Part shown: positions 37,201-41,935 of the stretch, piece by piece
Layout of the letters: each line of letters begins with the position of its first letter
How positions within the stretch are numbered: the stretch's first letter is position 1
From: Siphonodentalium dalli
Lineage: Eukaryota > Mollusca > Scaphopoda > Gadilida > Siphonodentaliidae
Length of the DNA: 64,000 nt
Direction of reading: 5' to 3'
Assembly (NCBI GenBank): GCA_032622095.1
Contig: CP136064.1
Location: 129,443,605-129,507,604, forward strand
Notes under the pieces: model-generated
Told to the model about the DNA's origin: nothing
What the model saw: only the letters and a program-made list of their open reading frames with translations
Database searches by the model: none
Made by a program: the position numbers and the translations under genes

Positions 37201-39643
37201 ATATCAATTCATGCAGTTAATTGTCAACAGATGGAGATTGTCAGTTTAAAAATCAATGCACAAAATTGAGCAGTTATTTTAAAGAAAAATTATGATACCA
37301 TGCATTTATTTAATGCTGAATTTTTTAAATAACAGTTAAATAGATGGTATAATTATTTTCTTTGCTGACCCCAACATTATTTTTGTAACTCCATGCAAAT
37401 TGTAATGCTGACAATTAATTGACCTGTATCTGTCAGGCAACCTCAGCAAAATTTCATATTTTTTGGAGACCTGTCAATTTAAAATGTTATTATTAACTAT
37501 AAATTAAATTGCCAGTGATTTATAATACTTAAATTACGAATAAAGTATAAATATAAACATCATCCTATATGTTATAATTTGATAAAATAAATGCAAAGTA
37601 TTTTCTCACCTGAATTTAAACAATAAGTAAATAATCCTGCATGTGACATAAAGAAAACCAATATAAACCAGGATCGACTTCCCATTGTGAGCCATCCAAA
37701 GTTTGTGAAATTTGAGAAAATTCCATCTGGTCTCAATTTGCATTGAGGGAAAGTCAGGGTGATTACATAACAGGTACTCATAGACACAGAGTGAAGCAGT
37801 TGTCCCAATTAAATAGTAGGATTGATTACAATGTTAAAGTGATTTATTACTGGCAATGAGATGAATCAGACTTATACAGGGATGTGGCTAGAGGGTCTCC
37901 ATTGGTACCTTGGATGATATAGACTAGCTGTTCTGAATTATCAGTGGGCCAACACATCTTGAGAAAAATATAGAGATCTTGAGAAAATTGCAAAATCTCC
38001 TATAAAATTATTTATTGCTTTAGGTTGTCTCAAAATGTTCTTATCCATGGCAATTTTCCTATAGGAATTACGGTCCTATAATTTTCCTAATGTGAATCGT
38101 CATTTCCAATATGAATTTCCTATAGGTTCCTATATGACATTTCCATATGGGGTCCTACAAGTTGAAAAATTATTAATTGTATTAATTATTTAATTAATTT
38201 TAATTTATTAAAATTCGGATTAAACCACAATATTTACACCATGTGAAACTTGACAAATTCTGAATATTTTCAAATGTATATTGCCAAACAAATTGTTAAA
38301 ACTACAAATTTGCCATATAATTATTAATTTTTCCATATATTTCTCCATGTTGGACTTGGTTAATTTGCAGATTCAGAACAGTTTTGTATTGAAATATTCT
38401 AAGTCGAGCATCGAGGGCTAAGAGGCCAACAATATATTGAAGCCTTAATTTGAATGCTGATTTTAGAGTCATATGTCTGGCTGAAGTCTAAATTTTATTA
38501 GTTAACAGAAAATGTTAGCCTTCGCCACAAGCCCTCATTTTCCAGAGTGCTTATGTGGGAGACCTAAGGATTCGATTCCTTATCGAGTGTTTATACCTGC
38601 ACTGCATCTTAATCACTCGAGTCCTAAGCGATGCATTCGAGTCCTAAGCGAGTGCTTACTGTGATCGATATAAGCACTCGAGTCCTAAGCGAGTGCTTAC
38701 TGTGATCGATATAAGTACTCGAGTCCTAAGCGAATGCTTATTGTGATTGACATAAGCACTCGAATCCTTGGCGAATCCTTGTTGAAGGCTTATTAAGCCT
38801 TCATGCTCGGTAAGGGTATAGTCATCTTTAAATCTATTATTCTTTAGTACTGGTACCTCAAATTTTCTTTTTAATGCATGGCCAGGGACGCCAGAAGCAC
38901 CAAAGGGCAGGGGGGGGGGGGGGGGGCAAACCAGTCAGGAGGGCACTTTTCGACTCCCCTGGGCCAGGGCAAGGGGGGCAAATGCCCCCGCATGCCCCTT
39001 CTCCGGCATCCCTGTGCATGGCAAATGACATAATATTAATAAGCTAAAGAAAGCTGATATAGATTCTATATAACATAAACCGACAAAGGTCAGCTTGAAC
39101 TGAATAAGCCTTTGTACGGTACCGGCTAAAACACCTTTTCCCAAACCTGGCCGGGTACCGTACTACCAGGCCAGCAGTGGCAGCACACCAAAATGACAAT
39201 GTACATGGACCCCTTCAGTGCTTATGTATACAAGTATGTATACAAGTTGACCTACATATAGGCTACAATAAAAGTCAGTTTATTGACTTTATATCCTACA
39301 CAAATTGACACAATATTCAATAACATCCTACAGTAACATATAGAATCATAAAACATGGGCTACAAAGTATAATCAGACCTACATGCACATGCTGCAGTTT
39401 CCCTCTAGATTCTTTAATTGCACCTGACCGTACAAATGCCCCCACTATTTTGCCAGATGACATGACCACTTCATCTCGAGATCGTTTAGAATCGTCAGGC
39501 CTCACTTCAATGAAGGCAGCCCTGTCTGGCGTACACAGAACTGGATTCAACAGAAACACAAAACAAACCAAGAAGAAGAATGAAAACGAGCAAAAATACT
39601 CAGATTTTCTGTGCTTCGTTCGTGGTAAATGCATCACCACCAT
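1273..39643 (-). CDS. RNF215: RNF215-like PA/RING E3 ubiquitin ligase gene (partial, 5' exons; span includes introns)
   Basis: This is a multi-exon gene on the minus strand, rebuilt from splice signals. Exons lie at 39643-39383, 21985-21851, 21124-21053, 20594-20509, 9341-9296, 2931-2821 and probably 1320-1273. The first six sum to 237 codons without a stop, and phases agree: exon 4 ends two bases into a codon and the 46-bp exon 5 restores the frame. The product has a signal peptide, then a lumenal protease-associated-like domain with landmarks DWIGVIYFD, FGASAIIILSLNQ, LDVGQRFSGPVI and ALWGMCGRYSG..WDGVVCLG. From memory of the family, the order and spacing match RNF215 (WIAVAYV, LGASALLLLILN, LDISQLLLRPVIV, LTLWTTCG..WQDLVCLG). 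RNF215 is a single-pass membrane RING E3; its membrane helix and RING should lie left of the window. Introns 1 (17.4 kb) and 4 (11.2 kb) are swollen by transposons. No similarity search was possible. Confidence 0.8.
1390..2563. mobile_element. Non-autonomous hAT element with 8-bp TSD
   Basis: The terminal inverted repeat CAGGGATGTGGCTAGAGGG is perfect over 19 bp at both ends, and the element is flanked by the 8-bp duplication GTTGGATA (1382-1389 and 2564-2571). CAGGG ends with an 8-bp target duplication define hAT. The interior has three diverged copies of a 'cagttggaaatttccaac ... cgggccgaacc' unit (about 1625, 1790 and 2040) plus G-runs. It has no transposase. It lies in an intron of the RNF215-like gene. 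Confidence 0.88.
2821..2931 (-). CDS. RNF215: RNF215-like exon 6
   Basis: The exon is 111 bp, 37 codons in phase 0. Its acceptor is ttctttgcag and its donor is TTG|GTATGA. It encodes YFTTIALWGMCGRYSGKTY, then VEWDGVVCLGRTDSDEGL. The ALW..CG..W..VVCLG signature, with two cysteines, is the feature that points specifically to RNF215 among PA/RING ligases. It should be the last lumenal segment before the membrane helix. Confidence 0.85.
3111..5246. mobile_element. 2.1-kb TIR DNA transposon, non-autonomous
   Basis: CCCCTGTCACACTCAGGCCG and six further bases are perfectly inverted at both ends (3111-3136 and 5221-5246). Flanking TTTA on each side may be the target duplication, but this is uncertain. 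Inside is a longer imperfect inverted repeat (about 3448-3790 against 4830-5220), each arm carrying a self-complementary 'gttttgtgcatgcacaaaac' core. Much of the element is rich in CG and GCGC, unlike the AT-rich surroundings. No transposase was seen, and the superfamily is undetermined. Confidence 0.75.
4425..4644. repeat. 50-bp minisatellite (about 4.4 units)
   Basis: The unit begins caaagacacacgcaatacaa. Starts at 4425, 4475, 4525, 4575 and 4625 give an exact 50-bp period. It lies inside the TIR element 3111-5246. Confidence 0.9.
5335..6345. repeat. 29-bp minisatellite in two blocks
   Basis: The unit is gttattcaaccccgatgatt followed by acccaatac. About three units lie at 5335-5430 and roughly seventeen at 5860-6345, separated by about 430 bp of unrelated sequence. 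Units vary mainly at cccc[ga]atga and by small indels. No coding potential was seen. Confidence 0.85.
6770..6886. repeat. GC-rich palindromic patch
   Basis: The patch contains 'gccggtataccggc' (6812-6825) and 'gcggccggttttccggccgc' (6853-6872), both self-complementary. It directly abuts the TTAA element that starts at 6891. Its origin is unclear. Confidence 0.5.
6891..8543. mobile_element. TTAA-flanked TIR element, 1.65 kb
   Basis: Ends are about 115-bp imperfect inverted repeats beginning GGGAATATTATACCAT on the left and GTGAATATTATACCAT on the right (reverse complement). Both arms contain aagaacttgaaacatcg and ttggttggcggtaacacaaa. TTAA occurs immediately outside each end (6887-6890 and 8544-8547), as in the piggyBac and Kolobok superfamilies. 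The interior has no transposase. Confidence 0.82.
9031..9158. mobile_element. 128-bp foldback MITE
   Basis: 'tgcttgaggggaacattgtg' on the left is answered by 'cacaatgctcccctcaagca' on the right. Inner arms (accaatatctct and gagatattggt) also pair, so nearly the whole unit is one hairpin. No clear target duplication was seen. Confidence 0.7.
9296..9341 (-). CDS. RNF215: RNF215-like exon 5 (46 bp)
   Basis: This small exon has acceptor ggaaaatcag and donor CAG|GTGGGT. With the two bases carried from exon 4 it reads SAFIEITFNTSFYNRQ and ends in phase 0, as exon 6 requires. IEIT matches AEIT at this position of the family. Its 46-bp length (1 mod 3) exactly repairs the phase left by exon 4. It sits 55 bp from a pogo/Tigger insertion (9397-10364), upstream of its acceptor. 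Confidence 0.75.
9397..10364 (-). mobile_element. pogo/Tigger-type deletion derivative (older copy)
   Basis: TIR CAGTAAAACCTCTCCAAACC on the left matches the inverted ggtttggagaggttttactg-type right end, and TA flanks both sides (9395-9396 and 10365-10366). A minus-strand ATG at 9749 starts MIEPSRPLR and runs to DQKFKLIKDI before a stop. This is a decayed start of the pogo/CENP-B-like transposase that is better preserved at 16628. Confidence 0.82.
10426..15557. mobile_element. 5.1-kb hAT-like element with 8-bp TSD
   Basis: The ends are TAGGGCCCTGCGAATCG and its perfect inverse, flanked by the duplication ATGTAGTC (10418-10425 and 15558-15565). Subterminal arrays of gattcgattcga lie inside both ends (10438-10515 and 15469-15536). 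The interior has no recognisable hAT transposase or BED finger. It does contain two 'aacgctctttattgtctac' blocks (about 11867 and 11985) and the nested element 13124-14798. At 5.1 kb it is long for a non-autonomous copy. Confidence 0.85.
13124..14798. mobile_element. Nested 1.7-kb hAT-like element with 8-bp TSD
   Basis: The ends are TAGTGTTGAAACGATTA and its inverse, flanked by ATCAGTTG on both sides (13116-13123 and 14799-14806). Subterminal ctagtcgatta-type motifs repeat at each end. It lies wholly inside 10426-15557, so it inserted later. No transposase was seen; minor ORFs here are not convincing. Confidence 0.87.
16141..16977 (-). mobile_element. pogo/Tigger-type deletion derivative (younger copy)
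   Basis: TIR CAGTGAAACCTCTCTAAACC on the left and ggaggttttactg on the right are flanked by TA (16139-16140 and 16978-16979). It carries both termini of a transposase gene joined by an internal deletion (see the separate entry). It is the same family as 9397-10364. Confidence 0.85.
16394..16628 (-). pseudogene. pogo/Tigger transposase remnant: N-terminus joined to C-terminus
   Basis: From the ATG at 16628 the minus strand reads MTEPSRKRHRTELTLDQKVK, then VIKDLS, the start of the CENP-B-type helix-turn-helix. It meets a stop within a few codons. A second frame then gives FNNCGFPEM, an acidic DDDPDDE stretch, and PLSEIAKKLSITDIDSIIDF before a TAA at 16394. This is typical of the C-terminus of Tigger/JRK-like transposases. 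The DDE core is absent, so it cannot transpose itself. Confidence 0.75.
17801..18874. mobile_element. hAT derivative in the tandem array, 8-bp TSD
   Basis: The ends are CAGACCTGTTAAGTT and, inverted, CAGAGCTGTTAAGTT. The duplication GACGTCGT flanks it (17793-17800 and 18875-18882). Subterminal 'atccgtgag' and 'ctcacgga' motifs occur at both ends. An ORF at 18704-18979 crosses the right boundary and is spurious. No transposase was seen. Confidence 0.85.
18981..20162. mobile_element. hAT-like element in the tandem array, 8-bp TSD
   Basis: The ends are TAGTGATGAGCCGAT and its inverse, flanked by ATTCTAGG (18973-18980 and 20163-20170). Subterminal runs of aatcggaatcggccgat-like sequence occur at both ends. 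The interior is non-coding as far as I can see. Confidence 0.88.
20509..20594 (-). CDS. RNF215: RNF215-like exon 4
   Basis: The exon is 86 bp, with acceptor ttatatcgtag and donor AG|GTATGG. It encodes LDVGQRFSGPVIQIDNEDN, then ITSFLEIIT, ending two bases into a codon. It aligns to the LDISQLL.RPVIV..SSNVTKLLDAL segment of RNF215. The acceptor has a weak pyrimidine tract, but continuity with exons 3 and 5 is strong. Confidence 0.8.
21053..21124 (-). CDS. RNF215: RNF215-like exon 3
   Basis: The exon is 72 bp, 24 codons in phase 0. Its acceptor is tacatttcag and its donor is GTATGC. It encodes VKEAFLFGASAIIILSLNQ followed by KLLKE. This is the most conserved PA-like segment: the Gly-Ala-Ser-Ala turn before a hydrophobic strand, as in RNF215, RNF43 and ZNRF3 relatives. 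Confidence 0.85.
21303..21515. mobile_element. Hairpin MITE, TA-flanked, copy 1 (213 bp)
   Basis: The whole element is an almost perfect palindrome: agtaatgccctaaataatcg on the left, cgattatttagggcattact on the right, with TA outside both ends. Related copies are at 25299-25395 and 29236-29394. The better ends read CAGTAATGCCC, consistent with a Tc1/mariner MITE. It lies in the intron between exons 2 and 3. Confidence 0.88.
21851..21985 (-). CDS. RNF215: RNF215-like exon 2
   Basis: The exon is 135 bp and exactly 45 codons in phase 0. Its acceptor is aatttttcag and its donor is GTAAGG. It encodes LLEDSDDTRF..KDWIGVIYFD, an acidic loop, then NVIDK. WIGVIYFD corresponds to the first core strand of the PA-like fold (WIAVAYV in RNF215). 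Two cysteines flank the acidic loop. Exon 1 GKLQHVH joins LLEDSDD in frame, matching GRLLLMDIVD of the family in spacing. Confidence 0.82.
22101..22258 (+). repeat. (GA)n low-complexity tract
   Basis: GAGA/AGAG repeats with gggagggaggga near 22214. The Arg/Glu-rich ORF through it is a simple-repeat artefact. It lies just 5' of exon 2 of the RNF215-like gene. Confidence 0.95.
22407..22506. mobile_element. Short foldback MITE
   Basis: 'acaccattgttgg' near 22410 is inverted as 'ccaacaatggtga' at 22493-22505. The interior includes another 'acaccattgta'. No target duplication could be defined. Confidence 0.5.
22540..23135. other. Island open in several frames; unexplained
   Basis: Over about 600 bp three long frames stay open (121 and 108 residues on the minus strand, 102 on the plus), and the GC content is higher than the surroundings. 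On the minus strand an acceptor-like tgtgttttttcag (ending near 23097) and a donor-like CAGG|GTACGC (near 22953) bracket a phase-0 stretch reading DLSSILDNWSLSSYMSQY. No family was recognised. It could be a cassette exon of the RNF215-like gene or an old transposon fragment. Confidence 0.3.
23230..24240. other. Intronic stretch, nothing recognised
   Basis: Part of intron 1 of the RNF215-like gene. It contains phrases such as 'gggtaataactctgacaaaa' and 'aaaggctataactctagtaa' that resemble decayed units of the array at 53385, without a clear period. Confidence 0.5.
24254..24513. mobile_element. TTAA-flanked MITE, degenerate copy
   Basis: The left end is AGACACGATCCGATTC, the right end is aatcagattgtatatct, and TTAA lies outside both (24250-24253 and 24514-24517). 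It is related to 25452-25860 and 43256-43724 through 'atggtccc' and 'aacaacaa' near the left end and 'aatagtaatt.agagg' near the right. Confidence 0.6.
25140..25225 (+). repeat. Possible tRNA-derived SINE head
   Basis: 'gttgagaagcgtatcagtct' followed by 'tcattagttcgaacccact' resembles a degenerate tRNA: an anticodon-arm-like segment and a GTTCGAACC B box. No A box of good quality and no tail could be defined. Confidence 0.3.
25299..25395. mobile_element. Hairpin MITE, TA-flanked, copy 2 (97 bp)
   Basis: This is a shorter internally deleted copy of the 21303 family. The arms 'atgccctaaataatcgactc' and 'gagtcgattatttagggcat' are perfect and TA flanks both ends. Confidence 0.85.
25452..25860. 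mobile_element. TTAA-flanked MITE (409 bp)
   Basis: The ends are AGGTACTCAACCTGATT and, inverted, AGGTGCATAATCCGATT. TTAA lies immediately outside (25448-25451 and 25861-25864). The right part includes 'ttcctcgactcgaatcca' shared with 43256-43724. Confidence 0.8.
26001..26885 (-). mobile_element. hAT derivative with 8-bp TSD (family member 1)
   Basis: The duplication GTTAAAAG flanks it (25993-26000 and 26886-26893). The ends are cagtgaaggatccag and, inverted, CAGGGACATGCATGTCCAGG. The same family occurs inverted at 58399-59228, partially at 54359-54749, and probably at 62244-62520. It contains G/C homopolymers that create spurious ORFs, and has no transposase. Confidence 0.82.
26974..29139. 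mobile_element. TA-flanked composite element with 'AAGCGCAAAT' ends
   Basis: The ends TGGGAGGCCGTTTCCACATT and ggcctccca are inverted with TA outside (26972-26973 and 29140-29141). Multiple 'cttaagcgcaaat' motifs crowd both ends. The interior holds a tandem duplication (27240-28610). The superfamily is unknown. Confidence 0.6.
27240..28610. repeat. Two tandem copies of a TCAAGGTCA-bearing repeat
   Basis: The segment from 'acccgatttgaccttgaat' (27371) through 'acacgctcatgtctggata' (27602) recurs at 28021-28273 at high identity. Downstream text ('gcttctc.aaaacg', 'ttcgattctataaagtatat', 'tatagtagactag') also recurs. Each copy holds TGACCTTGAA facing TTTCAAGGTCAAGGTCA. Confidence 0.8.
29236..29394. 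mobile_element. Hairpin MITE, TA-flanked, copy 3 (159 bp)
   Basis: The ends are CAGTAATGCCCTAAATAATC and its inverse, with TA at 29234-29235 and 29395-29396. It is the same family as 21303 and 25299 and shows the most intact termini. Confidence 0.88.
29624..29817. mobile_element. Foldback MITE (194 bp) just 5' of the LINE
   Basis: Arms of about 65 bp: 'catcacccaagagatgtcat' and 'gatctctatgccagtttcaa' on the left are mirrored by 'ttgaaactggcatagagatc' and 'aatctcttgggtgatg' on the right. Confidence 0.8.
29863..31857 (+). pseudogene. LINE ORF2, 5' part: PHD-like finger, endonuclease, start of RT
   Basis: This open frame runs from the ATG at 29863 to the transposon insertion. Residues about 27-70 hold a PHD-like finger (CCDLCDQWIHLRCSKL .. 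WFCYHCNETL) whose first two cysteines are missing. Residues about 165-390 are an apurinic-type endonuclease with HFNIRSL, GVTETWL (metal-binding Glu), CIYRSPNS, MGDFNI and ITDHMPIY (catalytic Asp-His). From about residue 585 the reverse transcriptase begins (AAGIDDLKCSILK, NYRPVSVLPVFSKILEKMMY). The frame ends at a stop created two codons into the inserted element. The transposon duplicated CCGACTGAAC; without it the frame would continue. Confidence 0.9.
31858..32751. mobile_element. Foldback (FB)-type transposon inserted in the LINE RT
   Basis: The target duplication CCGACTGAAC is 10 bp (31848-31857 and 32752-32761). The inverted ends are tandem arrays of a 16-bp unit, ttcactaatccgaagg and variants: about seven units on the left (31866-31980) and seven inverted on the right (32633-32742). 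The outermost bases (GGGTAGGG against GGAACATG) are not complementary. Inverted arrays of short tandem units with 9-10-bp duplications are the hallmark of Drosophila FB elements, placed in the MuDR superfamily. The 650-bp core has only a 62-residue frame (32434-32622) with no recognised domain. Confidence 0.85.
32752..33301 (+). pseudogene. LINE ORF2, middle part: catalytic reverse transcriptase
   Basis: The frame continues from the foldback insertion: QYGFRKNHSTILALTDLLEK, then VFLDLSKAFDTINH (first catalytic Asp), GVPQGSILGPLLFLIYMN, and ILFADDTNAFY (the FADD catalytic pair). All RT motifs are intact; the frame then hits TAA at 33299-33301. The region before the first ATG (32945) is coding too, since it is the continuation of the frame interrupted at 31857. 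Confidence 0.88.
33302..33663 (+). pseudogene. LINE ORF2, thumb/C-terminal region with frameshifts
   Basis: Shifted frames keep FLGINIEENLSWNMQVESI, then RKISDFIPRDTMKTIYSVLI, PHLTYCNAIWSATTKKNLEN and LIKIQNKAIATLSY. These are typical of the region after the RT fingers and palm in CR1/jockey elements. At least two frame disruptions are present. It ends where another insertion begins. Confidence 0.8.
33664..34337. mobile_element. Second insertion in the LINE, with 191-bp tandem repeats
   Basis: The LINE protein stops being recognisable at 33663 and resumes at about 34341. TGTCCCCCGAC at 33685-33695 is inverted at 34330-34340. ACAAA at 33659-33663 and 34338-34342 may be a 5-bp duplication, but it is low-complexity and only one of these two boundary sets can be right. 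The interior is three units of about 191 bp ('ttagctatatagatgttgca' at 33791, 33982 and 34174). The superfamily is unknown. Confidence 0.55.
34341..34703 (+). pseudogene. LINE ORF2 C-terminus
   Basis: The frames read KSIPEICRDHNLLTLMNDIG, then QLIQILHDFHQKKLPKSL, and after a stop RRTKKARSVISTRARCLWNE with LPCD. The FR..R..SV...RARxLWNxLP pattern closes many CR1/jockey ORF2 proteins. The final frame ends at TAA near 34701. One in-frame stop near 34520 splits it. Confidence 0.75.
34704..35403 (+). other. LINE 3' UTR and tail
   Basis: Non-coding. It includes C-rich runs (35167-35210), 'gggccctgcccttgcaag' (35307-35324), and the terminal 'aataaatcttattgaatctt' followed by gaat. ORFs at 34867 and 35052 are not supported. 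Confidence 0.65.
35617..38816. mobile_element. 3.2-kb TA-flanked element with subterminal palindromes
   Basis: The ends CCCTTACCGA and TCGGTAAGGG are inverted with TA outside (35615-35616 and 38817-38818). The right subterminal region has about four copies of 'gcactcgagtcctaagcgag' (38612-38770) and the left has 'aagcactcgaaggctta' and large inverted repeats such as 'gggccgacttatttaaatga' (35767) against 35836-35857. The interior is AT-rich and non-coding, with its own inserted hAT end at 37877. The 10-bp TIR is short, so the call rests mainly on the matched subterminal motifs. Confidence 0.6.
37877..37900. mobile_element. Solitary hAT terminus (family of 1390-2563)
   Basis: CAGGGATGTGGCTAGAGGG followed by TCTCC is identical to the inverted right end of the element at 1390-2563. 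No partner end was found nearby, so the copy is truncated. Confidence 0.6.
38883..39014. mobile_element. 132-bp hAT MITE with 8-bp TSD
   Basis: The ends are CAGGGACGCCAGAAG and, inverted, CAGGGATGCCGGAGAAG. TGCATGGC flanks both sides (38875-38882 and 39015-39022). It contains a G-run of about 17. Confidence 0.88.
39383..39643 (-). CDS. RNF215: RNF215-like exon 1: signal peptide and start of lumenal domain
   Basis: The exon has 87 codons from the first ATG (39643); a second in-frame ATG lies at 39634. A basic stretch (RTKHRK) is followed by a strongly hydrophobic run (SFFFLVCFVFLLNPVLC), a typical signal peptide with likely cleavage before TPDRAAF. Downstream residues AAFIEVRPDD, SSGKIVGAF and ESRGKL fit the poorly conserved start of the RNF215 lumenal domain. 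The 3' boundary is chosen at GTAGGT (intron starts at 39382). A GTGCAT site six bases earlier keeps the same phase, so two residues are uncertain. It faces the plus-strand gene across a 341-bp promoter. Confidence 0.72.
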
Positions 39644-39984
39644 TGACCTGCACTTTGATAAATAGTTATGCAGACATTTCAGTCACCAGTTTGAATTACA
39701 TTTCGCTATCGTTACAAAATGTGCACATTTCTATTTCTTTGACAACTTGTCAGACAGGCGAAACGTTGACATTGCAGCTATTTGTTTACGTTCTGCTAGT
39801 CTCGCGAGAAAATTTGTTTACGTTCTGCTGGTCTCGCGAGAACTAAACACTTCTCCCGCTGGAATTTCCACGCGTGATTGACATTTAATTCCCGCCCAAT
39901 ATAATGCGGCTATCCAATCAAACACGACGACAGTGTCCGCCCCCATTGTAAAACGTCACTTCCTGTAAATTGTGTATAAATTCA
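39644..39984. promoter_or_regulatory. Bidirectional promoter between RNF215-like gene and a plus-strand gene
   Basis: The two start codons point away from each other across 341 bp. The interval contains a 32-bp direct repeat (39783-39842) with a TCTCGCGAGA palindrome in each unit (39800-39809 and 39832-39841). It also has inverted CCAAT-type boxes near 39895 and 39913, a CRE/ETS-like 'acgtcacttcctg' near 39954, and 'gtataaa' near 39974. TCTCGCGAGA is a known core motif of TATA-less, often bidirectional, housekeeping promoters. Promoter activity is inferred. Confidence 0.7.
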
Positions 39985-40085
39985 ATGACTGGCGGCCACT
40001 TCAACGCAATAGCGTTTAATGCTAATGATATAACCAACTGTGGTGAAGTGTCGCGTGTGATAAACTTTCTGTTGAAAACTATCAG
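39985..40085 (+). CDS. First coding exon of an unidentified divergent gene
   Basis: The ATG at 39985 opens a frame reading MTGGHFNAIAFNANDITN, then CGEVSRVINFLLKTI, ending at a perfect donor (ATCAG|GTAAGC). The exon has no in-frame stop and ends two bases into a codon. I do not recognise the protein. The peptide has no signal sequence or obvious motif. A possible next microexon, 'atttggc...gagaa' near 41117-41143, is bounded by ctatag and GTAAGC and keeps the frame, but it is weak. The rest of the gene was not found in the window and may run beyond it. Confidence 0.5.
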
Positions 40086-41935
40086 GTAAGCAACTTGTAC
40101 TGTCCAATCAATACCAATGTATTATACAGCGTATTAATTCATGTGTTTGTATGTGTACATGCTATATTATTAACACTTTATGTATTTATATAGGCCTAGT
40201 ATCTAGAATAAGTCGGTCACTACTAATTAAACACCCGATGGTCGAAACTGAGGCTGGAACGCGATTGGTTGACACTGGTGTGCCGTGGGATACAAATTGA
40301 TGTCCCCACCCGCAGATGCATTTGTAGTTACTCATTCTTATTGCTCCATTATGTGTCATGCAATGTTAACTTATTTGACATCACATTATTATTGCACTAC
40401 AATAAATATTTGGTTTTGTCTGTAGAGGGTATACAGGTATATATGTCTGTTGATTATCTTATAGTCAGTAAGTGGAGTAACACTTGTAAACACTTTTGCA
40501 ATAATACGCAAAATTGCAGTAAATGCACCTTTATAACAAAAGAAAGAGCACGCATGTACGGTACATGTAGGCTACAGCGCATATATTTGATATGGTAGCC
40601 TATGTCCGCTCTGTATTATACCCCGCTGCATGGAAAAAACAAGTGTCCACTTAACCGCGGTGCGGTTTGCGTTGCCACCGCGGCCAAACTGCAACCGCGG
40701 CTCCACCGGCTGACTGCAGTTGGGTCGCGGTGTACTTGCCGTTCGGCCGCGGTGTAGTTGCCGTTCACGTTGAGCCGCGGTGTACTTGCCGTTCAGCCAC
40801 GGTGTACTTGCCGGTCGGCCGCGGTGTAGCATACTTGCCGTTCTTAGAAGATGTTGAAAAACACAAAGAGGGCACCATAAATGTGGTTTGATTGAGCCCA
40901 TTGTTTAAATACCGTCAGCCAGACGATCTATAATGTTTGAGGTCTATTAAATCCGTCTGATGACAAGGTGTGATAATCTTGTAAGTAGTCAACGTCCTAC
41001 CGGTAAACTGTCATAAAATCAAGGTGTCATAATCCATCCTGATTAGAAGAGGCCCCCGCTGTTAATAGTAGGTGACACGGAAGTGTGATGTTGCCGACAA
41101 CAAGCTCCTTCTATAGATTTGGCAGCGCGTGTCTTTTTGAGAAGTAAGCATTGGAATGTCGTGCACACGTGACAGCTTCATCATTAGAGAATTGACTCAC
41201 CATCTTGCCATTTAAGACTGATTATAAAATGAGGATTATGGATTGTTGTCGCATCTACATGTAGCTCCTTTGAACTATTTGTTTGCCCATGTTTAAATAT
41301 TTGTTAAATTGTTATTGTGATGTTGTTTTCTCTTTTTGAAATATATATTTTTTAGATTAATTAAAAATATTATTTGGTTTGAATTATACTGACTACATCC
41401 ACCCATGTGGACATCCTTTTGGAATTTACTGCCGTCCATTGAATGTATAATAATCTGTGCCAGAATTTTCTTCAGAATGAAAAATAAAGAGCGTTTGTGC
41501 GTGATAATTCATTAAGGTATTTTTCGCCCGCGAAGATTTTATGAACCTAAATGTTTCAAATCCTTTCAATACCGTAGTTACTTTAAAGACAAAAGCCGCG
41601 GCAGCCTGCATGCCAATGGACCTTTGATGAAACTTGAAAGGGAATATCTATGAGAAAGTGACATGTAATCATGTTCACTCAAACAACAGTTACGATGTAG
41701 CAAACAATGTCGATTGCTACACAGTCCTCGCGCCCAATTTCTGAATAATGCTGACATAATTCGCGAGCACCCTGGTGCACCTGGCATTTTGAGATATACA
41801 GATGTGCGAAAAAATAACGGCGATTAATAACTTCCCAATCAAGGGTTTCACTCACTTTTTTTTGTGGCAATATACGTAATTACAATACTTTATGTAACAA
41901 AATAAAAATAACATGCAGTCATTGCAGTGGAAATA
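40086..41935. other. Probable first intron of the divergent gene; no exon confirmed
   Basis: Apart from the CCGCGG minisatellite and a weak 27-bp candidate exon near 41117, nothing recognisable was found. Confidence 0.4.
40654..40846. repeat. CCGCGG-rich minisatellite
   Basis: Degenerate units of about 22-33 bp built on 'gccgcggtgtacttgccgtt' run through this stretch. ORFs in several frames derive from the repeat. Related single units sit at about 52965-52995 and 57000-57035. Confidence 0.75.

Noticed and set aside
40572-40901. 109-residue ORF and overlapping frames
   Set aside because: Products of the CCGCGG minisatellite.
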